DNA of 64,000 nt from Nocardioides plantarum (GTDB lineage: Bacteria > Actinomycetota > Actinomycetes > Propionibacteriales > Nocardioidaceae), in the NCBI RefSeq assembly GCF_006346395.1, contig NZ_VDMS01000001.1, positions 1,178,001 to 1,242,000 on the forward strand. The letters run 5' to 3'. The notes under the pieces are model-generated. The model did not search any database. It saw only the letters and a list, made by a program, of their open reading frames with translations, and had not been told where the DNA came from. A program made the translations under genes and the position numbers. Shown in pieces: positions 17,238 to 24,327 of this stretch (position 1 is the stretch's first letter; every line of letters begins with the position of its first letter).

Positions 17238-17266
17238 AGCCTAGGTCGGCGCGTGGGCCGCGACAA
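17238..17266 (-). promoter_or_regulatory. Promoter of the leader-MFS-marR operon
   Basis: Minus-strand -35 TTGTCG (17266-17261) and -10 TAGGCT (17243-17238) with an ideal 17-bp spacer. The inferred start is close to 17231, only a few bases before the Shine-Dalgarno of the leader peptide. The segment just upstream of the -35 (CAATTCCC) is relatively AT-rich. Confidence 0.7.
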
Positions 17267-17342
17267 GGGAATTGAACCGACCCCGAGAGCGGGGGGACCC
17301 GGCCGGTCCGCGTGGCCCTCGGCCGACGGACCGCCGGATCCA

Positions 17343-17392
17343 GGGTCGTGTGCCTGACGACGACCTGTCCGACGTTCTCAGGCACACGACCC
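17343..17392. repeat. Perfect inverted repeat with 15-bp arms
   Basis: GGGTCGTGTGCCTGA (17343-17357) is the exact reverse complement of 17378-17392, with a 20-nt loop. It lies between the two divergent promoters (17238-17266 and 17449-17476), so it is not positioned to terminate either known transcript. It could be a large operator, a cruciform, or a relic of a mobile element. Confidence 0.7.
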
Positions 17393-17440
17393 CCGACCGT
17401 GGAACCAAGGGCTGAGTCACACCCGCGCCGCACAAACCGT

Positions 17441-17480
17441 TCTCATTGTTGACGCTTGTTCGCGAATGTATACAATGAGA
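17441..17480 (+). promoter_or_regulatory. Leaderless promoter embraced by an inverted repeat operator
   Basis: -35 TTGACG (17449-17454) and -10 TACAAT (17471-17476) with a 16-bp spacer. The ATG of the XRE gene is at 17484, only 7 nt after the -10, so the mRNA is probably leaderless. A perfect 9-bp inverted repeat, TCTCATTGT (17441-17449) and ACAATGAGA (17472-17480), covers both promoter elements with half-sites about 31 bp apart (three helical turns), as expected for autorepression by the XRE protein. Confidence 0.65.
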
Positions 17481-17483
17481 TAC

Positions 17484-17957
17484 ATGCCCGCAGCGAGTCC
17501 CTCCACCAGCGCCGAGCAGAGAGCGGACCTCGAACGACTCGGGGCGCGCCTGCGCGAGCGCCGCAAGGCCCTGGGGGTCACCGCGGTGGCGTGCGCCGAG
17601 GCCGCCGGCGTATCGCGGGTCACGTTGCACCGCATCGAGACGGGCAATCCGTCCGTCACGATCGGCGCCTACGCCAACGTCGCAGCCTCCTTGGGGCTTC
17701 ATCTGGTGGTGCCGATCCTCGAAGGACCTGGCACTGGCCGAGCCGCTGAGCGGACCCCCGTCCAGGTCGGTGACTATCCGGGCCTCCGCGCGCTGGCCTG
17801 GCAGACGGACGCAGGGACGACCATCACTGAGTCCGAGGCCCTCAATCTCTACGAACGCGGGTGGCGTCACCTTGATCAGCAGAGCTTGACCGACCGCGAG
17901 AGAGCCTTCATCCAGCACCTTGCTGACACCTACAGCCACGGGTCGCTCCTTGTTTAG
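17484..17957 (+). CDS. XRE-family regulator / putative antitoxin
   Basis: 157 aa from ATG 17484; the in-frame ATG at 17466 is rejected because it lies within the promoter. The Cro/CI-type helix-turn-helix is at about 18-72 (RERRKALGVTAVACAEAAGV, SRVTLHRIETGNPSVTIGAY). The C-terminal 80 residues form a separate domain (GDYPGLRALAWQTDAGTTIT, TDRERAFIQHLADTYSHGSL) that may bind the partner protein. The gene overlaps the downstream AbiEii-like nucleotidyltransferase gene, the usual antitoxin-then-toxin order. Probable job: autorepressor and neutraliser. Confidence 0.82.
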   Translation: MPAASPSTSAEQRADLERLGARLRERRKALGVTAVACAEAAGVSRVTLHRIETGNPSVTIGAYANVAASLGLHLVVPILEGPGTGRAAERTPVQVGDYPGLRALAWQTDAGTTITESEALNLYERGWRHLDQQSLTDRERAFIQHLADTYSHGSLLV

Positions 17958-18681
17958 GCGCCAGCACCACCAGCACGTGGCCGAGGTGCTGTCGAAGTTG
18001 GACGCACCCCTCTTGGCCGCGCACGACTGCTGGTTCGGGGGTGGCACCGCGATCGTTCTCGCCCATGACGAGTACCGGGAGTCGGTGGACATCGACTTCC
18101 TCGTCTCTGATCCGCAGTCGTACCGGGCGCTACGAGAACTCGTGCGGGACAAGGGCCTGCGAGGTCTGGCCAGACAAGACCTCGACGTGACACGAGCTCC
18201 CCTGATCGATGGGTACGGCATCAGGACAGCGGTCCTCGTGGCTGGCGTCCCCATCAAGCTCGGGATCATCCTCGAGGCCAGGATCGACCTCGATGCTCCG
18301 CCCCCCGGCGGGGAGATCTGCGGTGTTCGTGCACTGACCAGGACTGATCAGGTCGCCAGCAAGCTTCTCGCCAACGACGACCGCTGGGCCGACACCTCCA
18401 CCTTCAGCCGTGACCTCATCGACCTGTCCATGATGAGACCGGACACCGTCACCCTCGAAGCCGGCGCACGCAAGGCAGTGGACGCATACGGCAGGTCGAT
18501 CGGTGAAAGCCTGTTCAAGGCGATCGAGAGTCTGCGTGAGCGCCCGCAGCGGCTCGAGGAGATCGTTCGCGCCCTCAAGATGGATGCACCGCGAGCGGCG
18601 GTGTGGCAGGCCGTTCGCGACCTGGCGGCGACGTGCGAGAAGGTCGATGGCCTCGACCCGGCTGCGTTCCGCGCGAGCTGA
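17920..18681 (+). CDS. AbiEii/AbiGii-type nucleotidyltransferase (putative toxin)
   Basis: 253 aa if it starts at TTG 17920; TTG 17950, overlapping the XRE stop by only 8 nt, is equally reasonable. Nucleotidyltransferase motifs are clear: GGGTAIVLAHDEYRESVDID at 40-59 (GG[G]T plus the DxD metal ligands) and a helical C-terminal half (TDQVASKLLANDDRW, FSRDLIDLSMM). AbiE/MenT-type enzymes add nucleotides to tRNA or similar targets and give phage exclusion or growth arrest when not neutralised. Here the partner is an XRE protein rather than the classical AbiEi. Codon use is a little less GC-biased than nearby core genes, fitting an acquired module. Confidence 0.82.
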   Translation: MLTPTATGRSLFRRQHHQHVAEVLSKLDAPLLAAHDCWFGGGTAIVLAHDEYRESVDIDFLVSDPQSYRALRELVRDKGLRGLARQDLDVTRAPLIDGYGIRTAVLVAGVPIKLGIILEARIDLDAPPPGGEICGVRALTRTDQVASKLLANDDRWADTSTFSRDLIDLSMMRPDTVTLEAGARKAVDAYGRSIGESLFKAIESLRERPQRLEEIVRALKMDAPRAAVWQAVRDLAATCEKVDGLDPAAFRAS

Positions 18682-18729
18682 GACCACGTCCAAGAGCGAC
18701 CGTGGGCCCGCGCCGACGGGGACTGAGGC

Positions 18730-20730
18730 TCAGACCGGCGTGACCGGCTCGGCCGCCGCCGCGAACTGCGCCTGGTAGAGCCGCGCGTAGGCACCCTCGG
18801 CCGCGAGCAGCTCGGCGTGGGTGCCCTGCTCGACGATCGCGCCGGACTCCATCACCAGGATCAGGTCGGCGTCGCGGATCGTGGAGAGCCGGTGGGCGAT
18901 GACGAACGACGTCCGGTCGCTGCGCAGCGCGGCCATCGCGTGCTGGAGCAGCAGCTCGGTGCGGGTGTCGACCGAGGAGGTCGCCTCGTCGAGGATGAGC
19001 AGCGCCGGGTCGGTGAGGAACGCGCGGGCGATGGTGACCAGCTGCCGCTCCCCCGCCGACAGGTTGGAGCCCTCCTCGTCGACCACCGTGTCGTAGCCGT
19101 CGGGCAGCGAGTGCACGAACCGGTCGACGTACGTCGCCCGCGCCGCCTCGAGCACCTCGGCCTCGGTGGCGCCGGGCCGGCCGTAGGCGATGTTGTCGCG
19201 GATGGTGCCGCCGAAGAGCCAGGTGTCCTGCAGGACCATGCCGATGCGCCCGCGCAGCACCGAGCGCGGCAGCGCGGTGATGTCGGTGCCGTCGATGGTG
19301 ATCCGGCCGCCGTCGAGCTCGTAGAACCGCATCACCAGGTTGACCAGGGTGGTCTTGCCGGCGCCGGTCGGGCCGACGATGGCCACCGTCTGCCCGGGGC
19401 GGGCGACCAGCGACAGGTCGGTGATGAGCGGCTGCTCGGTGTAGGCGAACGACACGTGCTCGAAGGCGACCTCACCGCGGGTCAGCGTCCTGCTGCCGCC
19501 GTCGGCGTGGTCGGAGGCGGTGATCTCCTCGACCTCCTCCTCGGCGTCGAGCAGCTCGAAGACCCGCTCGGCCGATGCGACGCCCGACTGCAGCAGGTTG
19601 ACCATCGAGGCGACGGTGGTCAGGGGCTGGGTGAACTGCCGGGTGTACTGCACGAACGCCTGGACGTCGCCGAGGCTCAGCGACCCGCTCGCCACGCGCA
19701 GCGCGCCGATGACGGCGACGATGACGTAGTTGAGGTTCCCGACGAACATCATCACCGGCATGATCAGCCCGCTGACGAACTGCGCGCGGAAGCTCACGTC
19801 GTAGAGCTCGGCGTTCTGCCGGTCGAACTCCTCCTGCACCGCCTCCTGGCGCCCGAACACCTTGACCAGCGAGTGGCCGGAGAAGGTCTCCTCGATGTGG
19901 CCGTTGAGCTTGCCCGTACGCCGCCACTGGGCGACGAACTGGCTCTGCGAGCGCTTCATGATCGCCCGGGTGACGAGCAGCGAGACCGGCACGCTGATCA
20001 GCGCCACCAGCGCGAGCAGCGGCGAGATGAAGAACATCATCCCGAGCACCGCGAACAGCGAGACCAACGAGGTCAGCAGCTGGCTCATCGTCTGCTGCAG
20101 CGTGGTCGACACGTTGTCGATGTCGTTGGTGACGCGGCTGAGCAGCTCACCGCGCGGTGAGCGGTCGAAGTAGCCGAGGGGCAGCCGGTTGATCTTGTCC
20201 TCGACGTCCTGGCGCATCCGGCGCACGGTGCGCTGCACGACGCCGTTGAGCACGTAGCCGGCCAGCCAGCTCAGCACCGACGCGCCGACGTAGATCGCGA
20301 GCACCAGCAGCAGCACCCGGCCGACGGCGTCGAAGTCGACGCCCGCGCCGGGTACGACGTCCTGACCCTGCACCGCATCGGGCAGGTCGGCCTCGGGGGT
20401 GCCGGCCGGGAACTGCCGGCCGATGAAGCCGTTGAAGACGAGGTCGGTGGCGCGACCGAGGAACAGCGGGCCGACGGCCATCATCGCGACGCTGGCGACG
20501 GAGATGACCACGACGAGCAGGGCCGGCCAGCGGTCGGGCGCCATCCGGCGCAGCACGCGCCTGGCCGACGGGCCGAAGTCCATGGCCTTCTGGGCGACCA
20601 TGCCGCCGCCCATCGGGCCGCGGCCGGGGCCGCCGCCCGGCGCCTCGATCCGCTCGGTGGCCTTGAACTCCGTGACCTGCTTGGGCTTGCGGGCCTGCTG
20701 GGGGGCCTGCTGGGGGGTCTGCTCGCTCAT
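18730..20730 (-). CDS. ABC exporter half-transporter, catalytic subunit
   Basis: 666 aa from ATG 20730. A Gln/Pro- and Gly-rich N-terminal tail of about 60 residues precedes six membrane helices (about 70-400) and an ATPase domain: Walker A GPTGAGKTT, signature NLSAGERQLV (atypical, SAGE for SGGQ), Walker B LLILDEATSSVD with the catalytic E582, and switch H613 (IAHRLSTI). It retains full catalytic residues, whereas its partner (20727-22466) does not; together they resemble asymmetric heterodimeric multidrug exporters. The gene overlaps the partner by 4 nt and belongs to the TetR-ABC-ABC operon. Confidence 0.92.
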   Translation of the reverse strand: MSEQTPQQAPQQARKPKQVTEFKATERIEAPGGGPGRGPMGGGMVAQKAMDFGPSARRVLRRMAPDRWPALLVVVISVASVAMMAVGPLFLGRATDLVFNGFIGRQFPAGTPEADLPDAVQGQDVVPGAGVDFDAVGRVLLLVLAIYVGASVLSWLAGYVLNGVVQRTVRRMRQDVEDKINRLPLGYFDRSPRGELLSRVTNDIDNVSTTLQQTMSQLLTSLVSLFAVLGMMFFISPLLALVALISVPVSLLVTRAIMKRSQSQFVAQWRRTGKLNGHIEETFSGHSLVKVFGRQEAVQEEFDRQNAELYDVSFRAQFVSGLIMPVMMFVGNLNYVIVAVIGALRVASGSLSLGDVQAFVQYTRQFTQPLTTVASMVNLLQSGVASAERVFELLDAEEEVEEITASDHADGGSRTLTRGEVAFEHVSFAYTEQPLITDLSLVARPGQTVAIVGPTGAGKTTLVNLVMRFYELDGGRITIDGTDITALPRSVLRGRIGMVLQDTWLFGGTIRDNIAYGRPGATEAEVLEAARATYVDRFVHSLPDGYDTVVDEEGSNLSAGERQLVTIARAFLTDPALLILDEATSSVDTRTELLLQHAMAALRSDRTSFVIAHRLSTIRDADLILVMESGAIVEQGTHAELLAAEGAYARLYQAQFAAAAEPVTPV

Positions 20731-22466
20731 GCCATGACCTCCTCGGCCGAGAGCTGGGACGCGACGATCTCCTGGTAGGTGGAGCAGGTCTCGAGCAGCT
20801 CGGGGTGGGTGCCGCGACCGACGACCCGGCCGTCCTCGAGCACGACGATCTCGTCGGCGTCGCGGATGGTGGAGACCCGCTGGGCGACCACGACGACGGT
20901 CGCCTCGGTGATGACGGGGGCGAGCGCGGCCCGCACCCGGGCGTCGGTCGCCAGGTCGAGCGCCGAGAACGAGTCGTCGAAGAGATAGATGCCGGGGCAG
21001 CGTACGACGGCGCGCGCGATGGCCAGCCGCTGCCGCTGGCCGCCGGAGAAGTTGGTGCCGCCCTGCACGACCGGCGCGTCGAGACCGTCGGGCAGCGCCT
21101 CGACGAAGTCGCGGGCCTGGGCGACGTCGAGGGCGGCCCACAGCTCGTCGTCGGAGGCGTCGGCGCGGCCGTGGCGCAGGTTGGTGGCGACGGTGCCGGA
21201 GAAAAGGTAGCCCTTCTGGGGCACCAGCCCGATCTGGTCCCACAGGACGTCGGGGGCGAGGTCGCGCACGTCGACCCCAGCGACCCGGACGGCGCCGGAC
21301 GTCGCGTCGAACAGCCGCGGCACCAGGTTGACCAGCGTCGTCTTGCCGGCGCCGGTGGAGCCGATCACGGCGACGGTCTGGCCGGGACGGGCCCGCAGCG
21401 AGACGCCGTCGAGCACGGGCGCCTCGGCGCCGGGGTAGGCGAAGGTGACGTCGTCGAGGTCGAGCTCGCCACGGCGGGCCGGGTCGGGGGTCACGGGCTC
21501 GGGCGACGGCACCACGGAGGACTCGGTGTCGAGCACCTCGACGATCCGGTCGGCGCAGACCGCCGAGCGCGGCACCTGCATGAGCATGAAGGTCGCCATC
21601 ATCACCGACATCAGGATCTGCATGAGGTAGCTGAGGAACGCGGTCAGGGCACCCACCCCCATCTGGCCGTCGTCGACGCGGTGGCCGCCGAACCAGATGA
21701 CCCCGACGCTGGCGACGTTGACCACCAGCATCACCAGCGGGAACATCGTCGCCATCCAGCGCCCGGCGCGCACGGCGACCTCGGTGAGGTCGTCATTGGC
21801 CTGCCCGAACCGCTCGCGCTCGTGGGGCTCACGGACGAACGCGCGGACCACACGGATGCCGGTGATCTGCTCGCGCAGCACCCGGTTGACCTCGTCGATG
21901 CGGCCCTGCATCAACCGGAAGCTCGGCACCATCCGCGTGATGACGAAGCCGACGGAGACGAAGAGGGCGGGTACGACGACCGCGAGGATCCAGCCGAGGC
22001 CGGCGTCCTCGCGCAGCGCCATGACGACGCCACCGACCATCATGATCGGCGAGGACGCCGCGATCAGGCAGGTCATCAGCACCAGCATCTGCACCTGGGT
22101 CACGTCGTTGGTGCCGCGGGTGATCAGCGACGGGGCGCCGAAGTGCTGCAGCTCGCGGGTCGAGAAGCGCCCGACCCGGTCGAAGAGGTCGGCACGCAGG
22201 TCGCGGCCGAACGCCATGGCCGTGCGGGCGCCGTACCAGGCGGCGCCGACCGATCCGGTGATCTGGAGCAGGGAGACGGCGAGCATGATCGCGCCGATCC
22301 GGACGATCGCGCCGGTGTCGCCGACCGCGACGCCCTCGTCGATGATCCGGGCGTTGAGGCTCGGCAGGTAGAGCATCGCGAGCACGCTGACGAGCTGGAG
22401 CCCGACGACGGCGAGCAGCCAGGAGCGGTAGGCGGGCAGGCGTTCGCGCAGGAGGCGGAGGAGCAT
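20727..22466 (-). CDS. ABC exporter half-transporter, degenerate-site subunit
   Basis: 579 aa. Six membrane helices (about 15-320), then an ATPase domain with intact Walker A (GSTGAGKTT) and signature NFSGGQRQR but Walker B FDDSFSALD, where Asp498 stands in for the catalytic Glu, and Gln529 (AQRVSTI) replaces the switch His. This is the pattern of the non-hydrolysing half in heterodimeric type IV exporters such as BmrC and TM287. It starts within the TGA of the TetR gene (TGATG) and ends in the ATGA overlap with the partner half. Confidence 0.92.
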   Translation of the reverse strand: MLLRLLRERLPAYRSWLLAVVGLQLVSVLAMLYLPSLNARIIDEGVAVGDTGAIVRIGAIMLAVSLLQITGSVGAAWYGARTAMAFGRDLRADLFDRVGRFSTRELQHFGAPSLITRGTNDVTQVQMLVLMTCLIAASSPIMMVGGVVMALREDAGLGWILAVVVPALFVSVGFVITRMVPSFRLMQGRIDEVNRVLREQITGIRVVRAFVREPHERERFGQANDDLTEVAVRAGRWMATMFPLVMLVVNVASVGVIWFGGHRVDDGQMGVGALTAFLSYLMQILMSVMMATFMLMQVPRSAVCADRIVEVLDTESSVVPSPEPVTPDPARRGELDLDDVTFAYPGAEAPVLDGVSLRARPGQTVAVIGSTGAGKTTLVNLVPRLFDATSGAVRVAGVDVRDLAPDVLWDQIGLVPQKGYLFSGTVATNLRHGRADASDDELWAALDVAQARDFVEALPDGLDAPVVQGGTNFSGGQRQRLAIARAVVRCPGIYLFDDSFSALDLATDARVRAALAPVITEATVVVVAQRVSTIRDADEIVVLEDGRVVGRGTHPELLETCSTYQEIVASQLSAEEVMA

Positions 22467-23062
22467 CAGTGGTCTTTCTGGTCTACGGGGCGCAGGAGGC
22501 CGTGCAGGACGGTGGAGACGATCTGCTCGGGGCTGAGCAGGTGGCCGTCGGCGATGTGCTCGTGGCTGCCGGCGAAGGTCAGCAGGCGCAGGGTGTGGAC
22601 GAACTCGTCGACGGGGCAGGCGAGCCGGTCGGCGTCGGCGCCGACGACGCCGTGGAGCAGCAGCCGGAGCCGGGCCCGCCACTGCGCGGCGGCCGGGTCG
22701 TCGTGCACGTGGTCGGGCGGGCGGACCAGCCCGACCTTGCGCATCAGCGAGAAGGTCGCCCGGAACCGCTGCTGGAGGATGGCGACCAGCGAGAGGAGTC
22801 GCTGCTCGAGCGGGAGGTCGGCGTCGATCTCCTCGATCCGCTGGACCAGGTCGCCGGGCTCGAAGGCGCGCTGGACCGCCGCCTCGAGCAGCTCGTCCTT
22901 GGTGTCGACGACCCGGAAGATCGTGCCCTCGGCGACACCGGCCGCCTCGGCGATCTGCTTGGTGGTCACGTTGCTGCCGTGCTCGCGCATCAGCCGCAGG
23001 GTGACGTCGACCAGCGCCTCCCGTCGGGCGTCGGGGGCCATCGCGGGGGCTCGTGGGCTCAC
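22466..23062 (-). CDS. TetR-family repressor
   Basis: 198 aa from ATG 23062 (ATG 23041 is also possible). N-terminal helix-turn-helix at about 14-60 (TLRLMREHGSNVTTKQIAEA, AGVAEGTIFRVVDTKDELL); the C-terminal helical domain should bind a ligand. First gene of the operon with the two ABC exporter halves, which it probably represses until a substrate drug is present. A perfect 20-bp palindrome lies 14 bp upstream of the start. Confidence 0.92.
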   Translation of the reverse strand: MSPRAPAMAPDARREALVDVTLRLMREHGSNVTTKQIAEAAGVAEGTIFRVVDTKDELLEAAVQRAFEPGDLVQRIEEIDADLPLEQRLLSLVAILQQRFRATFSLMRKVGLVRPPDHVHDDPAAAQWRARLRLLLHGVVGADADRLACPVDEFVHTLRLLTFAGSHEHIADGHLLSPEQIVSTVLHGLLRPVDQKDH

Positions 23063-23075
23063 CGCGCCACTCTAA

Positions 23076-23095
23076 GTGAGTGAGCGCTCACTCAC
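23076..23095. promoter_or_regulatory. TetR operator, 20-bp palindrome
   Basis: GTGAGTGAGCGCTCACTCAC is perfectly self-complementary and resembles known TetR-family operators of the TGAGTGAGCGCTCACTCA type. It lies between the divergent tetR gene (start 23062) and the small + strand gene (start 23130), so it could control both. Confidence 0.8.
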
Positions 23096-23129
23096 AACTG
23101 GTTTCGGTCTTGCGGACTACCGTGGCGCC

Positions 23130-23309
23130 ATGACCGACGGCCCGAGCGAGAAGAACGTCGACCAGCGAGCCGAGCTGCTCCCCGAGGAGCGGGCGGCGGG
23201 CAGCGACGACACCGACGCCCAGGCCCGCGCCATCCTCGAGGAGTCGCAGGAGCGCACCGACGACCCCGAGGGCACCCGGCACGACTCCACGCAGACCCCG
23301 GGCGGCTAG
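23130..23309 (+). CDS. Small acidic hydrophilic protein
   Basis: 59 aa, highly charged and Asp/Glu-rich (SDDTDAQARAILEESQERTD), with no hydrophobic core, so probably an intrinsically disordered or helical protein. I know similar short conserved actinobacterial ORFs but no function. Its last 34 codons are duplicated exactly at 26169-26271, where the copy ends PD instead of PGG. This gene therefore marks the left edge of the accessory segment. Confidence 0.6.
   Translation: MTDGPSEKNVDQRAELLPEERAAGSDDTDAQARAILEESQERTDDPEGTRHDSTQTPGG
23199..23301. repeat. Left copy of 103-bp perfect direct repeat
   Basis: Identical over 103 bp to 26169-26271. It covers codons 24 to 57 of the small acidic protein gene. 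The segment between the copies (23302-26168, 2867 bp) has lower GC and unrelated genes. Confidence 0.95.
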
Positions 23310-23346
23310 GCCATCCAGACGGGTTGTCGACGACCGCGACACTCAA

Positions 23347-23559
23347 TCAGGTCGGGGCGCCCCGGTAGGCGCCGAGGTCGCACGGGTGCATCGCGCGGCC
23401 GAGACCGAGTCGCGCGACGAGCCGCACGGGCGGCTGCTGCGGCTCCCGGTTCGAGTCGGCGTCGATCGACAACCCGCACCCGACGTCGAGCCCGTAGGAG
23501 GAGCGCAAGGGAGAGTCGACTGGCCTGGTGGTCTCGACGCGACGCTTCTCGGTCAGCAA
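23347..23559 (-). pseudogene. C-terminal remnant of a beta-helix / choice-of-anchor-type surface protein
   Basis: About 70 codons open on the minus strand, ending HPCDLGAYRGAPT. The GAYxGAP ending and the preceding SIDADSNREPQQPP stretch resemble the C-termini of secreted parallel beta-helix (choice-of-anchor Q-like) proteins, which are several hundred residues long. No good start codon or ribosome-binding site exists (only TTG 23559, overlapping the lipoprotein stop), so I read this as a truncated remnant left near the edge of the accessory segment. The family link is tentative. Confidence 0.4.
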
Positions 23560-24188
23560 CCCTCGTACTCTCCATGGTCACTGCACAGCACGAACGACCA
23601 CGGTACGTCTACGTCGAATCTCTTCCCGTCCGCCATGTATTCGACCACGACCGAATCGACGACCACCCCATCCCCGTTGTCAGTGTGCAGTTCAGTGAGC
23701 AACTCGATCCGACCTGCGCTCGGCGATGGTGGCGCACAACGACGTCGAACCTGAAACCCTTCCGGGTCAAGCTCCAGGTCGCCCGGAACCTGCCTTTGCA
23801 CTTCGGGATTGCTCAGTTCACCGCGAACGGCCGAGAGCGGGGCCCACACGGCCGAATCCGGTCGTTGTCGCTCCTTCGCGACGGGGACAATCCTGATGGC
23901 GGGCTGGATCGTGGCACCGGGTGTTGCGCGCGACATGTAGCGAATCTCCGAAATCGTGACTGTCGGGCCGTCGGTGCACAGCAGCAACCCGCCGAAAACC
24001 GCACCTCGGTTGTCCTCACCCTCTAGCGACCCGAGGGTCCCACGACCACCGCTACCGTTCGACACGCTCAGTGGGCCGCCCGAGATGGGCTTAGAAGATC
24101 CACCGTCGCCGCCAGCTGTCGGTGAGGGCGGTGAGGTACACCCGCTCACGAAGAAGGTGAGTGCCATGACCACCCAAAGACGAGACAT
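23553..24188 (-). CDS. Lipoprotein of unknown function
   Basis: 211 aa from ATG 24188, preceded by AGAGGG at good spacing (GTG 24203 is an alternative). Signal peptide WVVMALTFFVSGC ends in a lipobox with Cys about residue 16, then a Ser/Pro/Gly-rich linker. The mature domain (about 60-211) is beta-rich with three further cysteines (LLCTDG, RRRCAPP, FVLCSDHGEYEGC). No family recognised. GC content is below that of the surrounding core genes. Same strand and close to the secreted protein gene at 24328, so the two may be co-transcribed. Confidence 0.68.
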   Translation of the reverse strand: MSRLWVVMALTFFVSGCTSPPSPTAGGDGGSSKPISGGPLSVSNGSGGRGTLGSLEGEDNRGAVFGGLLLCTDGPTVTISEIRYMSRATPGATIQPAIRIVPVAKERQRPDSAVWAPLSAVRGELSNPEVQRQVPGDLELDPEGFQVRRRCAPPSPSAGRIELLTELHTDNGDGVVVDSVVVEYMADGKRFDVDVPWSFVLCSDHGEYEGC

Positions 24189-24327
24189 CAATTGCCCTCT
24201 CACTCTCGGCCGCGAGGCATGCAGAAGGACACATTGAATGCGAGTGGAGCGTAAGCCACCGCACGGAGAACCCCACGCATCCAGGCGACTGAGTCGTCGC
24301 TCAGCGGGACCCCTGCGCCGGCTGCCT

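Noticed and set aside
17466-17483. ATG 17466 as start of the XRE regulator.
   Set aside because: It lies on the -10 element of the promoter, so it cannot be in the transcript; ATG 17484 fits a leaderless start.
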